NCBI GenBank assembly: GCA_963969395.1
Contig: OZ017795.1
Span: forward strand, 30,113,063-30,177,062
Length of the DNA: 64,000 nucleotides
Direction: 5' to 3'
Source: Pseudoscleropodium purum
Lineage: Eukaryota; Streptophyta; Bryopsida; Hypnales; Brachytheciaceae
Positions within the stretch are counted from its first letter, which is position 1. Every line of letters starts with the position of its first letter. Of this stretch, positions 1 to 11,456 are shown in pieces. The notes below the pieces were generated by a model. That model ran no database searches and had not been told where the DNA came from. It saw only the letters and a list, made by a program, of their open reading frames with translations. Made by a program: the position numbers and the translations under genes.

Positions 1-1120
1 AGGGCATTTGCAATCCCCAGTGAAAATTCTTCACCAAAATAAAGCATTCAACAATTGCGCAAAGTTTAGGATTTCGCAGTCACATTCAACTCAAGACAAT
101 CCCCCAAGGAACCAGCGCTAGCCAACCCTAGTGAATGCGTCGCATGACCACAAGCACTAACACTCCTAGTCCATCGAAGCTCATACACAAATCTTACCAA
201 ATCACAAGCCCAAAAGGTGCTTCATCAAACATTCCCTGTGCCCCACCCTAAAATGAAAAAAAACAGCAAAGACACCACAGCTTCACTGCACCAGATCCGA
301 AAGTGTTTTCCAAGATAGTGGCAACTAGAAGCACAACGCGACGGCGCCTCAGCAGTGCGAAGTGCGTCGCGGACTCCCGTGGCAGGGGAAAGACGGAAGT
401 AGACACAACGCAGCAGAGAAGCGAGATGCCGGTGAGAAGGAGAGGCAAGAGATAAGACAAGCAGAGAGCAGAGAGAGCAGAGAGAATGCCTTAAATGAAT
501 AGCCAAACTGGAGCACACCTCAGGGGATAATGAGAAAACGCCCCTACTACATCAGCGACACAAGCTGCGGCACTGACAAATGAGACAAAACCGAGTACTT
601 GCGACGCACCTGTTAGGGAAAGAGAGAAGCAGGGATAGAAGCAGGAAGCTGATCACGCCTTTAATAGTAGATCTGGACAACAGCGGCAACAGCAACGGAC
701 GTGAAGTGATGAGCAGCAAGTGAAGCGTGAGAAGGAGAAAGGAAAAGGTTTGACGGAACGAGGGCCGGGAGTGCGTGAGGGTTGTGCGACGTGCTGCAAC
801 GAAGGGAATGCCAACACAAGATAAAGCAGCAGGACCTGACGAGGCACGTTTTCTACAGTAGTCCCACTTGTGCTGAGCGTTGTCGTCATCCACCTCATGC
901 ACAATGCCGGCGGATTGAGCCCTGCCGGCCAGCGCTAGCTGCAGTAAAACCACACCCCCGTGGAAGTTACGCTTGGTGGGGACACGGTACTTTTAGTTTT
1001 TCTTACATGCCACGAGTGTTGCTTGTTGTTTCCTCGCAGCTGCTCCTCCCCGCTTCTGTTCTTCCCCGTTGCCCTCCAAAGCACGTCTCTCCTCCAGCAC
1101 AGGACCTACTTTACAATTTG
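1..1120. other. Unassigned, GC-richer left edge; possible 5' region of a neighbouring gene
   Basis: No protein of known family could be read on either strand. The stretch is clearly richer in G and C than the DNA just to its right, has a GA-rich run on the plus strand near 430-490, and resembles in texture the leader and first intron of the UPL gene further right. The open frames here are rich in Leu, Ser and Arg and look like by-products of CT-rich sequence. It may be promoter, leader or intron of a gene beyond the left edge; this is inference only. Confidence 0.3.
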
Positions 1121-1906
1121 ATGTAGAGTTTCAACAAAAAATCATGCCATCGCTTTGGAAATTAATTATGTGGAAATCGCTGATTACGAATTTCATACGA
1201 TTAAGCACAATCTTAAATTTGGTTGAAGAATTAAGGCTGATACAAAGTTCTGGAAGTGATGCGAAGAGCAAAAAACTAATGTTAAGTCCTCCTGCTTGAC
1301 AAAAGTAGTAACGTTCATTCACTGACCTCGAAAGTGTTCCGCATATTTATCCTTCACTGTCCTGCTTATCAGAGGCTCATGTATCCCAAATACTCCAAAA
1401 AGTCAGACCTTGGAATCAACTGCTTGTCAACAACTTGCTGCATGCCATACTGCGATCTTCTTTACACTGACAACATGGGTACTTGGGTAGCATAGCATTC
1501 CTGCGATTCAAAAACTTGGGAGTGCTTTGATTCGACAAGCAGCATGAATTCGGAAGCTTTAAGCCCACCAAAGCTTTCATTTGCTATGTTGTATGTGTAC
1601 ACAATATTAGATGTCTTGTACATAAAAGAACCAGGATGTTGGATTTATAATCTGCTTCTGACACAACTCTAAAACATCTTAACACGAGAATCAAGAGTCA
1701 TCACGTACTATCCATGTGCAAGCATCTTGTTTCCATCGATCAGAACCGAAGAAGAAAAGTTTAGAGCTTGAACTTGCACTAATTCACGTGCTCAAGGGAT
1801 CAAGGCGAACGCATTATTGGAAGATTAATTAAGGCGACCCTCACCACTACCAATGACTTGCTGCCACTGCTTTGAAAAGAACAGACTTTTCTCTTCGCAT
1901 GATGCC

Positions 1907-2038
1907 TTAGATGCCCTCTGCTAACGCAATGTCAACCATTATGAAGGAGTCCTGGTGGTTTCCAAGACGAACCATGAGGTCATCTCTCGATCTCAAGGCC
2001 TGGTCTCTCATGTGGTCTTCAAAAGATTCAAGTGCAAA
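1907..2038 (-). pseudogene. Possible relic of a terminal exon, unknown protein
   Basis: A 43-residue open frame on the minus strand ends in TAA and has coding-like composition: many Asp, Glu and Arg, with the stretch ESFEDHMRDQALRSRDDL. It is bounded upstream by an in-frame TGA and lacks a good splice acceptor just after that stop. No neighbouring exon was found. It could be the degraded last exon of a lost gene or chance. I do not recognise the family. Confidence 0.2.
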
Positions 2039-2869
2039 TCAAACACTAGATAGAACAAAAATTCCTGCTACAATATTCATGTTTCATTTTTTTTTCCTTC
2101 TAATAGAGCTTCTATTACTTACTGTAAGAAACTTCTAGGTGCCGTAATTAGTTGGTATCATTATTTGAAAATTGCTTTTTCACTTTGTGCTGAATCTTTA
2201 AACATGCTGTCTCAATAAAACATTTCCCCTTCTGCAGAAATGGATTCAGGAGGTCGTTAATGGAACATAGTTAGTCACATCAGATGTGAAAGCCTGAAAT
2301 TAGTCACATATGTCTGTTTTCATTGAATAGTACTCAGAAATTGTAACCAATTTGTGGTTGTATTTTTGAGAGGATCACGTGTAGACCTTCTTCGTTTTCA
2401 ATAATATATTACTCTGTTGATTCTGCACTGATGAACATTTTTTTGTTTTACTAGGGGTCTGGACGTGTTTTGGATTCAGGTCCTGATCTTTGGTAGCGAA
2501 TTAACTTTATTTTGTCAAATCACTAGACATGGTGATTACAGTATAAGGTAGAACATCCTGTTTGTGTCATGTGACTATTCCTCTCACAATTTATTCCTCT
2601 CCTATATACTAGTAAAGTACATTGGCAAATTTGAATCTATGTATGCCACAAATACATAGTGGTACAAGTAGAGGCTCTTACTTCAGATTGAAACAAGATT
2701 ATATCATATCAATAACATATCTAAGTTTTTGGTTTTGGCAATCATATAAAAAGATCAAATCATTTTCTATAGTAGGTCAAGTACTAGGAGTGGTTGACAA
2801 TTGGTGCCTCTACCTTCGCTAAAAAAGAATGAAGAAGAAGAAGAATTATTTTGTGTAGGAAGCTAGCTT
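2039..2869. other. AT-rich intergenic stretch, nothing recognised
   Basis: Short open frames only, none with recognisable motifs. A GAA-rich run sits at about 2827-2845, next to the start of the degenerate repeat that follows. Confidence 0.4.
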
Positions 2870-3490
2870 CCAGAAACTTGTCCACCAATTCTCTGCACGT
2901 GATTGTTTATCTTGTAATTGATGAAATCAACAATTGAACTTTGATAGTTTGGAATGACAAACGACCAGCAGGCAAGCCTCGTCAAGTCAAGGCAAGCAGC
3001 AGCTTGGAGTGCAAAATTCCAGGCAGGTTTCGAAACATATGTTCCAAGGCCGAACGCTATGAACAAATTACAACAGGATTGAATTCATGACACTCAGCTC
3101 CAGATTCCAAAAGCAATCAAAAGAAACCGGCCGTTTCCAGCAGCAACTGGGGGAAGCCCAGGCAACACGGAGGCTAATTGATACTTTCACACTACCATAA
3201 ATTATTCCTGTGGACTATGGAACATCATTCTAAGCAATTCTAGCACCCAATGAAATCTTTTGCCTATGAGATTCCTAAAATCTTTTGCATATGAGGTTAT
3301 AATCACAATAATTGCACTTGCCATTTTTAATTGTACACCCTCCAAATTCAAGACCTGAAAAAACGAGGGCAACATTGTTTAAGGGTGAAGTGGAAATTGA
3401 ATTATGCACAACCTTTTGATCAAACCTGATGAGGATAGCCTACTAGATATTGACTCCTTCCCATTTGGTTTTGATTTTGGAAATTAATCA
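2870..3490. repeat. Degenerate duplicate of the UPL 3' flank, copy A
   Basis: This segment matches 7790-8620 in the same orientation over several blocks. Shared strings include ACAAGAT near the left end, GTTTCGAAAC, AGGCCGAACGC, AATTACAACAGGATT, TTTCCAGCAGCAAC and, further right, ACTCCTTCCCA. The blocks are separated by indels of a few to about 20 bases. No reading frame is kept open in both copies, so the pair looks like duplicated non-coding DNA rather than paralogous exons. The other copy lies just beyond the 3' end of the UPL gene, so this one may be a transposed or locally duplicated piece of that flank. Confidence 0.65.
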
Positions 3491-4146
3491 TATAAAAAGA
3501 TGGAATTTGGTTATTTTATGGCATCTATCTAAGGGAGCAATTGTCTCCACAAGTATAGGACTAAATTGGAGATAGCTTGACTATGGAAAATAAAATTATA
3601 GCCCTTCTTAGAATTAGCAAATATAAAGAATAATATAGTTCACTTGATAGAATGAATTATCATTTGATTCTAGGAGTTCATTTGTTCTTTTATTTATTTT
3701 TTTCATGGGTTTTTTATGCAATTAGTGATTTCATCTCTTATCCTTAACTACAATCATATTTTTAGTAATTGAAGTATTTTTAAGGTATGAACAATTTTAC
3801 ATTAGAATTTGTGAACTATTTGTTGGACAAACAATTGAAAATTAGGGTAGGTCTCTACACAACGGTGCTACTCTATGAGCGTGGGAGTGTGAGCAAGGAT
3901 TATATGAGCGGGCAACTCAAAAGTGTAAAAAAGGATTATAAAATCAAATTATTTTTTAAAAGAAGATTTGACTTTATAATTCTGTTTAAGATTTTTGAAT
4001 TTTTTAGTACATTTTTGGACCTATTACCACGGACCTATTAATGAAGACCAATTACTGTGGTTATAATATTTTGCACCATTTGTAATAAAATAGTTATCTT
4101 TAGTACTATCTTAGATATTGGAAGTACAAAACATCAAGACAAACAT
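3491..4146. other. AT-rich intergenic stretch, nothing recognised
   Basis: Very AT-rich. One 84-residue plus-strand open frame starting at 3787 has no recognisable motif and an Ile/Phe/Lys-rich composition expected by chance in such DNA. Confidence 0.4.
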
Positions 4147-4410
4147 GATATCACGTGGTACCACATTTTATTTGACATTATCCAAAGTTAATCCAATACA
4201 TTCATTATTTCACTTATACAGATTTTATACAAAAAATTCTCAAAATTTGACTTTGTGGTTTTAAGATATTCAAATCTTCAATTTTCAAAATGGATTAGTT
4301 GATATCACAAAATACCAAATTTTTTTTGACATTATCTAAACTTAATCCAATACATTCACTATTTTACTTATATAGATTTTGTACTAAAAACTCTCAAAAT
4401 GCCACTACAT
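4147..4410. repeat. Two-copy tandem duplication, unit about 154 bp
   Basis: The block beginning GATATCAC at 4147 recurs at 4301. Both copies continue with TTGACATTATC, then TTAATCCAATACATTCA, then a run ending in CTCAAAA. The copies differ by scattered substitutions, so the duplication is not recent. No coding content is seen. Confidence 0.6.
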
Positions 4411-4689
4411 AAGTGCATTGATGGTGTTTTAGAGTTTTAGTTTAGATAATAAATCCGAGTTACTTACTTCAATTGAAAAGGTGTTGAATTTCAATGCAGT
4501 TTGAAAAAAATATGGGATAAAATAAATGAAAATAGAAAGAAAAATTTATAGTAAGATAGTATATGATATATTCATGGCATATGAAAATTAAAATTAATGT
4601 ATGCCCCCTTTGTAAAGACCCAAATTAGAGAATTATATAATCATAGAGTGGCAAAAAAATGATAGACAAAAAATACTACCCTTTATAAA

Positions 4690-6014
4690 TTAGTGGGAGT
4701 TTGCACGTGTATCCTTATTTTTTTCACAGACTACACCCCCCGAGCTATAGACATCTGCTTCATTTGCAAACAATTCAGGCTTGTCATTGATACTATAATC
4801 CTTGCATGCTTGCAAAATTTTAGGAGCTCTAAAGAACCCTATTCTAATAACTCCAATGGAGCATTCATAATCTACCATACAACATGTCCAATCATTTTCA
4901 AATTTTGTACAAAGCACATTTGATGCTTTCAAGTCCCGATGAATAATACCATGATTATACAACCATTCAACTCCCTCAGCTAGAAAATGCATAAGAGATT
5001 CAACATTGCTTTTTGAATATGGACAACAATTCTTCCTTGTTGTCAACATGAGACAATCAATTTGATTTCAAAAATCTTCATCTTCCTTCACCATTAAGAA
5101 GGTAAAGCGGCCATCTTCCAATAATATTCTACAATCCACATCACTTGCAACCCTAGTTTGGGGAAGATTACCATGATATCACTTTTCAATTCTCTTCATG
5201 TAATCATGCAACTTTCTATGGGGCCATTGCAACTGCAAATGTCATAAGGAAGTCCCTTCTTGAATACCTTCAACCCTCACTTGAATCCATCTAGCAAGGC
5301 TTGTTCATTCCACCATAATTCATTCGAATGAATCTTTAATTTATAAAGCTCAGCTTACTCACCTTCACAAACTTTGGACCCATCACCAACTCACCAATTC
5401 CATCTTCACCAAAGGTTTGGAAGAAAGTCCACTACTTAGGATGTGATTACAAAGTTTGGAAGACTTCCACATTTTTCACTTCTACCACTTCGTCCACATC
5501 TAGTTCAATTAAACTTGACATTAGAGGAGATTTGAGCTTGTGGAAGGGTTGTAAGTTCCTAGCAGTTCTCAAACTGCGGGAATAGCCCTACAATAGCTCA
5601 CAAATGTGGCAATGTGACTGCCACATCCAAAAATAATAATAACTTCTTAAAAATAAAAATAAATAAAAATTCAATTTTTTTTTTTCATTTCAAGACTAAT
5701 TTTTCTTTTTTAATTAAATTTCTTTTTGTCGGGAATAGCCCGTTCCCGAAAAACTGCAAGGAGACAGCTCTCGATGCACCTGCTTGGAACCGCCCTCCCA
5801 AGGGCCAGAAATCCTCTAATGACACTTGGCTCCAATGAGTTTTAGAGTGCTCAATTTGCTCTTCAATTGTTTGTGTGGAATTTAGACCCTCTATAGATTT
5901 TATAATATTGTAACCATAATTAGATAACGATGTAAAAGAAGTGGGGATTGTAGGCTTGAATTTGCTACTCAAACATGAGTATAATCCACCTATTGCTGCA
6001 ACTATGAGATGCAC
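4690..6014 (-). pseudogene. Broken plant protein-kinase gene
   Basis: Read on the minus strand. The best-preserved part (4690-5049) carries the kinase catalytic loop HGIIHRDLKASNVLC, a variant activation-loop start MVDYECS in place of DFG, then RIGFFRAPKILQ (APE-like) and ANEADVYSSGGVV, which is subdomain IX. In the same frame further 5' lie VDCRILLEDGRFTFLMVKED, an in-frame TGA, then QIDCLML. Still further 5' (about 5150-5500) N-lobe-like pieces such as ELVMGPKFVKV appear in other frames, broken by stops and frameshifts. An N-terminal open frame (5685-6014) is separated from the rest by a short insertion. Such kinases act on Ser/Thr; this copy cannot give a working enzyme. Family membership is firm from HRD...N; the exact subfamily is not. 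Confidence 0.75.
5589..5730. mobile_element. Short insertion in the kinase pseudogene, 11-bp flanking repeat
   Basis: The string GGGAATAGCCC occurs at 5578-5588 and again at 5731-5741, bracketing about 142 bp of AT-rich sequence with long A and T runs. Removing the insertion joins the N-terminal frame of the kinase relic to sequence leading toward the kinase domain. This is the pattern of a target-site duplication made by a small retroposed or other non-autonomous element. A 7-bp stem (TGTGGCA / TGCCACA) lies near its left end. Confidence 0.5.
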
Positions 6015-7789
6015 TCCAAATTGTTGGATTGACGTAAAGGAGAAAATACACTTGATTTAGCTATCACTGCTTAATACTACTTCTAATGTTGGAATCATTT
6101 GCTTTTCCTTTAATAAAAAAAGGCATTCCAATTTTAAAGAAAGATTATATTAAGTATGAAAGATTATCACAAATTCCAAATTGGCAACAACAACCTAAAT
6201 TGAGCTTTGCAAGGCCTCCAAAACTAAAAGGCCCAACATAAAACTAGAATTATTAAACTATATGAGGCCTAAATTCTAAATCTAGACTAGTCACCAACCA
6301 AAAAATCACATGCCAATAGAATCTTCTACAATAAAACACTAGCAATATCAACCAACATTTCATAAACCTACATTCAAGATGAAAACTAAAGACAAAATAG
6401 AAGCAAGTGATTCAACATGAACAATGATGCATGATAAAAGGAAGGAAGAAGAGCAATACCTCAAGTTAGGTGAACTCTTGGTCATTAGAAAGTGGCAAGG
6501 CAATATTCTAAAGCCTAATCATGGGAAGAATCTTGGAAGGTCAAATAACCATTGTAGCATTTTAGATGAGCCTAAATCATGTGAAAACTTATCTTGGCAA
6601 TCTTAATCCCATCACTTTGATGTCAAAACTAGTCTAAATTCAATATCAAATGCAAGTTTGAATAATACAATTTCAAAAGGTTTTGAGGGTTCATAGACAA
6701 AGAATAAACAAGCAATGGAGTTGGACAAAAACCAAGAAACAGACTCCTTAGATTATCACATGAACTTTAAGTCTCAAGTCTAATGCAATGACAAGGACCA
6801 ATTTGAATGAAAGTATATTCAAAAATGGAAAAAAATCAACTAACCAAATCTAACCATTTTTGTTCCAAGAAGGCAATTCCTCAAATATCCAACAATATAA
6901 ATTTGAAAGCTTGACTTCTAGATACCCATATGTGCTTAAAAGCCCAAATCACTATTGACACCACACAACTCCGTATGGCAATCTTAAAACACACTACTTA
7001 TCAAAATTCCATGGGCACCATAGTAGGAATTGATTGTGCTTGTCAAGATTGGTTCTTGACCAACAATATCCTACTACATGTCTACAACAATTCCCAATCA
7101 ACAATCCAGGTCAATCAAAAAATACAAAAACTCTACTACCAAAATCTCCTTTCAAATGTACACAAGCATATTGGAACATATTTAAAAGTGAATCACAATC
7201 TATAGTTTAATAGATGTACTAACCAAGGGTTAGGTTATTTTTATTGTCAAAAGCATCAAACAATAAATTTTAATCTTTCAAACTAGTCATACACAAAACT
7301 AAACCAAGTCATTACAAAAAAAATTTGCAACAAAGTTCAAAATCCAAAAATGTTTATAGTCAATGCTAGTATTCATAGCATGGCCATTTCTCGACAAGTT
7401 CTGCAAACTAGGACACACAGGATTACGACAATCCTCAATAATGCACCATGTTGGGAGTTCCAAGGTCGACCTTCCAATCACAATATGTCATGAACAAGCT
7501 ACTTCACTGACAAGTGAGCAACTCTAGTAAGGTAGGTACACCCAAATGAGCCACTAACCTTAAACTACCATCTATACTTTGTATACATGCGGGTTCCGAA
7601 TAGTGCTTGTTAAAGTGCGACAGAATCGTCGTTCAATTTTCAATAAGATCCAACATATATAATTAATTTGTGTTGACTAACATGAACTACGCTCAGTTGT
7701 AATTAGTGATGATTACACATGCACATACCTTACACGTACTGATGCATCTCTTTTAAGCGACAAAAGTTGGAATTCGTGATTGGATCTCC
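6015..7789. other. Intergenic, nothing recognised
   Basis: Moderately AT-rich, with open frames under about 90 codons and no recognisable protein motif. It may be old transposon flank, but no terminal repeats or coding relics were found. Confidence 0.35.
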
Positions 7790-8620
7790 ATTCAATACAA
7801 CAGCTGGCAAAAGAACGAAGAAGGATATATTCGTGTGGAACTCGTCCACCAGTTCTCTGCACATGATCGCGTATCTTGTAATTGAACCACTGAAGTTCAT
7901 TAGCTGGCCGGAATGACGAAGGCAGCAAGCAAGCAGCTTGGAGTGCACAATTTCACGCAGGTTTCGAAACCTCCGTTCAAAGGCCGAACGCCATGAACAG
8001 ATTACAACAGGATTCAATTCATGATACACAGCTCCAGAATCAAATCAGAAGAAACGTTTCCAGCAGCAACAGGGAGAGTCCACACGCAAGGCACCAAGAA
8101 CTCAAATGATTTTTCTGCAAGATCCGACTGCATATCTTGCATTTGATTCTTTTGAAAGTAGATCGAGTTTTTTCTCAGTGCAATCATTGATACTAACACA
8201 TCACGTAAGGACTCGGAGAAAACATATTTCTATGCATTTCACAGAAATTTAACTTCACAAGGATCGCTTTCCTTCAATACCGTTTACTTTCAAACTAGCA
8301 GACACTGGCAGCAAAACTTATGGGGCTGGGGCGAACGACAATTATTCATAACCAGAGCTGAATTTAAAGTCAGGCATTCACAGCACTCAGCATCACAGTC
8401 CGCGCGCAAGTATTACTGTATGTAGCATTATTTCTCGCATTGTTTCGGAGTTAGGTTTCCATCCAAGACGAGTCAAGAGGATCAGTTTACTGGGAAGTAC
8501 TCAAGACACCAAATATACTTAACTGTGAAATTAGTTATGCACACGGTCATTCGACCAGACCCTATGAGGACAGCCTTCTCGATACTGACTCCTTCCCAGC
8601 CCAGTCTGATTGTTAACAAA
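7790..8620. repeat. Duplicated segment 3' of the UPL gene, copy B
   Basis: This is the better-preserved, GC-richer partner of 2870-3490, in the same orientation. Shared blocks include TCCACCA with CTCTGCAC, GTTTCGAAAC, AGGCCGAACGC, TTACAACAGGATT, TTTCCAGCAGCAAC and ACTCCTTCCCA. A minus-strand frame here (7730-8029) stays open for 99 codons, but the matching frame in copy A has stops. A role as transcribed 3' flank of the UPL gene is possible but not shown. Confidence 0.6.
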
Positions 8621-9170
8621 CAGCTTCGAGACCCAGCCACAGACAAACAACAGCTTCAACAGGGAAGAGAGCGGACGAATGCATTTCTATAACAGACAAT
8701 TGCAGTACTCCGAGCAGGCGTGAAATGCAGCCAGCAATCAACATTGGCGAATAAAATACACGGGTCACATCATAAACGGCACGAAACAGTATTAGTGTAA
8801 TCGAATGTTCAAACATTCACATGGGAGAATGGAACGCACAAGGGGGGGGGCAAATGAACCAATATGTACACGGGGTATAGAGGGCTGCAATCCTACAGAA
8901 TACGCCACAATCCTGCTGGTTTCACTGTTTTGTACGTCCAAAGCCTCCAATCAAGCAGAAGTCAGCATTAAAAAAATGACATAACTTCTCGCGAAGATAT
9001 GGAACAGACAGCCAAATTGATGAGAGCAGATATTTTCACTCATCAGTGAGGACTAAAAAAAGGGCCAGGACAGGGACAACTACGAACAGTATTTACGCAG
9101 ACCCAAACTAGACAACTAAAAAGATTATGGCACCAGTAGCCAACAGGCCACCACCTTGGCATTGCCCCTT
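8621..9170 (-). other. Probable 3' untranslated region and downstream flank of the UPL gene
   Basis: It follows directly after the UPL stop codon on the minus strand and contains no open frame of note. A TGTACATATTGG stretch in the minus-strand reading (about 8860) resembles plant far-upstream polyadenylation elements. No canonical AATAAA is obvious, so the cleavage site cannot be placed. Confidence 0.4.
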
Positions 9171-11456
9171 CTAACCAAAACCAAACCCTTCGCTGGCCTC
9201 ATGTATTGCCAATAGCAACCGATCCTGCAGCTGGTCCTTGGAGGTGTAATCAGGGAGATCCAGTTGGTTGAAGCTGCATATGTCGTGCCCAAGAACAGAA
9301 ATGTCAATATAGACGCAAGCTAATTTTGAAACTGGAAAGCCTCACAACGATGGCCAAGATCGCTGAATTTAACTTGAAAGTTAAGCAAAACAAAAACATG
9401 CTATCTTTGTGCAAAGAAGAAAAATTAATCAGCTGATTAAAACATACCAAGTATGAGCAGAGGGGAGTCGTTCAGGTGCTCCGTAGGCTTTGTGAATCTG
9501 GAATCGCTGTGGACCTGAGATGCCTTGCAAAGCTCGGAAACCTTCCAGAGGCACCTGCAGATCAATACATTCTCAGTCCTCTATGCAACAACTAGAGTAT
9601 CAACTAGCATCAAACAATAGATATATAGCATTCACTCCTAACAAGAATGAGCACATAAAAAAAAGGAACAATATGAAGACACCAGAGAACAGCAGTCTCC
9701 ATGAATGGCCAAAAAAGCAGATCTCATCTATATGTGTACTCTGCAGAGTCATCTAAAGACTTCGAACTACCTTCGATGTGCCGGTAATGAATTGCAAAAG
9801 ACGAGCCATGTCCTCTTTGCTGAAAGATCGCACAACATCCCAAAACCATTGAACCACAGGCGATGCAGCAGTATACCCCGTATACTCAGTATTAGCTTTC
9901 AGGTCCTCCACTGTAATTCAACACACACAGTTTAGAAAAATTTATGTAACTTTGAAGTCGGTTTCAAAAAGAAGTCACAGCCACAACAACTTCAAATTGA
10001 TTCCTATTCGGTTCTTTTAATGTGAAAAACAATGAACCTCCAATTTCGATTCTACCTCTCTGCTTCTACCAGTCACTTGCAATTCATTAAAGGAAGGGTA
10101 ATGACTCACAGTCAATTTCTGGCAGGCCACTGATCAGAAGCTCGAGCTCCTTATCATTAAAGATGGAGATGAGCTCCCGCGAAACAAGCTCATTAAAGCC
10201 CTCCATAAAAGATTCTATTTGAGGTCGAATCGCAGTTGTCAGGCGATGCTCTGCAACTTTGTCCACATATTCATGCTTATTCTCCTCTGTCACCCGAATG
10301 TCACGACCACCAGGGATAAGCTCAAAGTCCGTCACCTGCAACCAAACGATGGATAAGAATCAACACTGAAGAATTTGAAAATATTCTTGTGTGCCTCTAT
10401 AACTCTTAGGTGATCAAACCTGCAAATAAACATCTAACGAAGTGTAGAAAGTATGAATGTCTAATCCAAGAACAAGTCCAAAAGTTTATAGATATTGAGA
10501 TAATCAAATTAAAACTGTACCTCAGTCTTCTCATACAAAATATGCTTCTCTTCATCAGCATCCATGCTAAACGTCAGTCCCAGAATATCACTAATATCAT
10601 TCTGCCAAAAGAAGATCACAACATAACGAATGTGGTCAGAATTGTAGGATCCCTCAGTTGTCTCGGAGCTAGAGAATTTGCTGTACAATCGATTGCCATT
10701 TCTTTCATAATCATAATCAATTGAAGGCATATGTAAAAGGCCTTAAAAAGATCACATAGAGACTACCATAACACAAGAAATGAAAACGCTTTGAACCCCC
10801 CAATGCTCAATAAGGAGAAAAACTCTAGCTGAACTGTAATACGCGCTCCCTCTGCAGTACCAGAAAGAGCATACCTCGAGGATCCACTTCAAATTCTTGA
10901 AGTAATCTGGATCAATGGCTTCAATATCGTGATAAGTCACCTTCACTCCTAGAATATGCTTATAGAAAGATCGTGTGAAGTAAACATCGAGGAGTTGCCC
11001 ATCAAAGAGAGCCTTCGCAACCTGGATCCAAAATACGTAGTATGAATTTTAGTCAAAGTTCACTGACGAAAAGAAAAACGATAGGAACTCGCCTGAGAAC
11101 CTAACAAACCATGAAGGACCGGCACTCCTTCGATAAATCAGGGCACAAGAAAGACGACTTACCACTCGGCCAACAAACTTGAAGTATGACAGATGCTCTG
11201 TTTGATAAACAGAATTTGGATTCGGCTGAAACGTAGATTCGTTACCGACAGTCGTGAATAAAAGGGCACCCTTGTCAAACGTCACGCGGGAAAGCAATTG
11301 ATACCATTCACGGGTTAAACCACCGGCATCAATACCCTCCTCTCCTTGAAATTGAACAGTGAGACGACCCTTCAACTCATCCGGGGTTCTCATTCGCAGC
11401 TGATTATATGAATCTTCCAGCACATACGCCCGTCTCACATGGATACGAAGTGGAGA
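9171..11456 (-). other. HECT catalytic domain of the UPL protein
   Basis: Exon 17 (3' part) to exon 23. N-lobe motifs: [61 protein letters not shown]-lobe motifs: [36 protein letters not shown], then LPSAHTCFNQLDLP with the catalytic Cys (residue 3876). The Cys codon is divided TG|C by the last intron (9274-9447). The C-terminus EGFGFG keeps Phe at position -4, which matters for HECT activity. All expected elements are present, so the domain should be active. Confidence 0.95.

Noticed and set aside
225..953. Leu/Ser-rich minus-strand frames at the left edge
   Set aside because: Composition follows from CT-rich sequence; no signal peptide plus conserved domain pattern, no splice context.
3787..4041. 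84-codon plus-strand frame
   Set aside because: AT-rich, Ile/Phe/Lys-biased, with no motif; expected by chance.
7730..8199. Minus-strand frames of 99 and 61 codons in repeat copy B as a possible gene
   Set aside because: The corresponding frames in copy A contain stops and indels not in multiples of three, so there is no sign of coding constraint.
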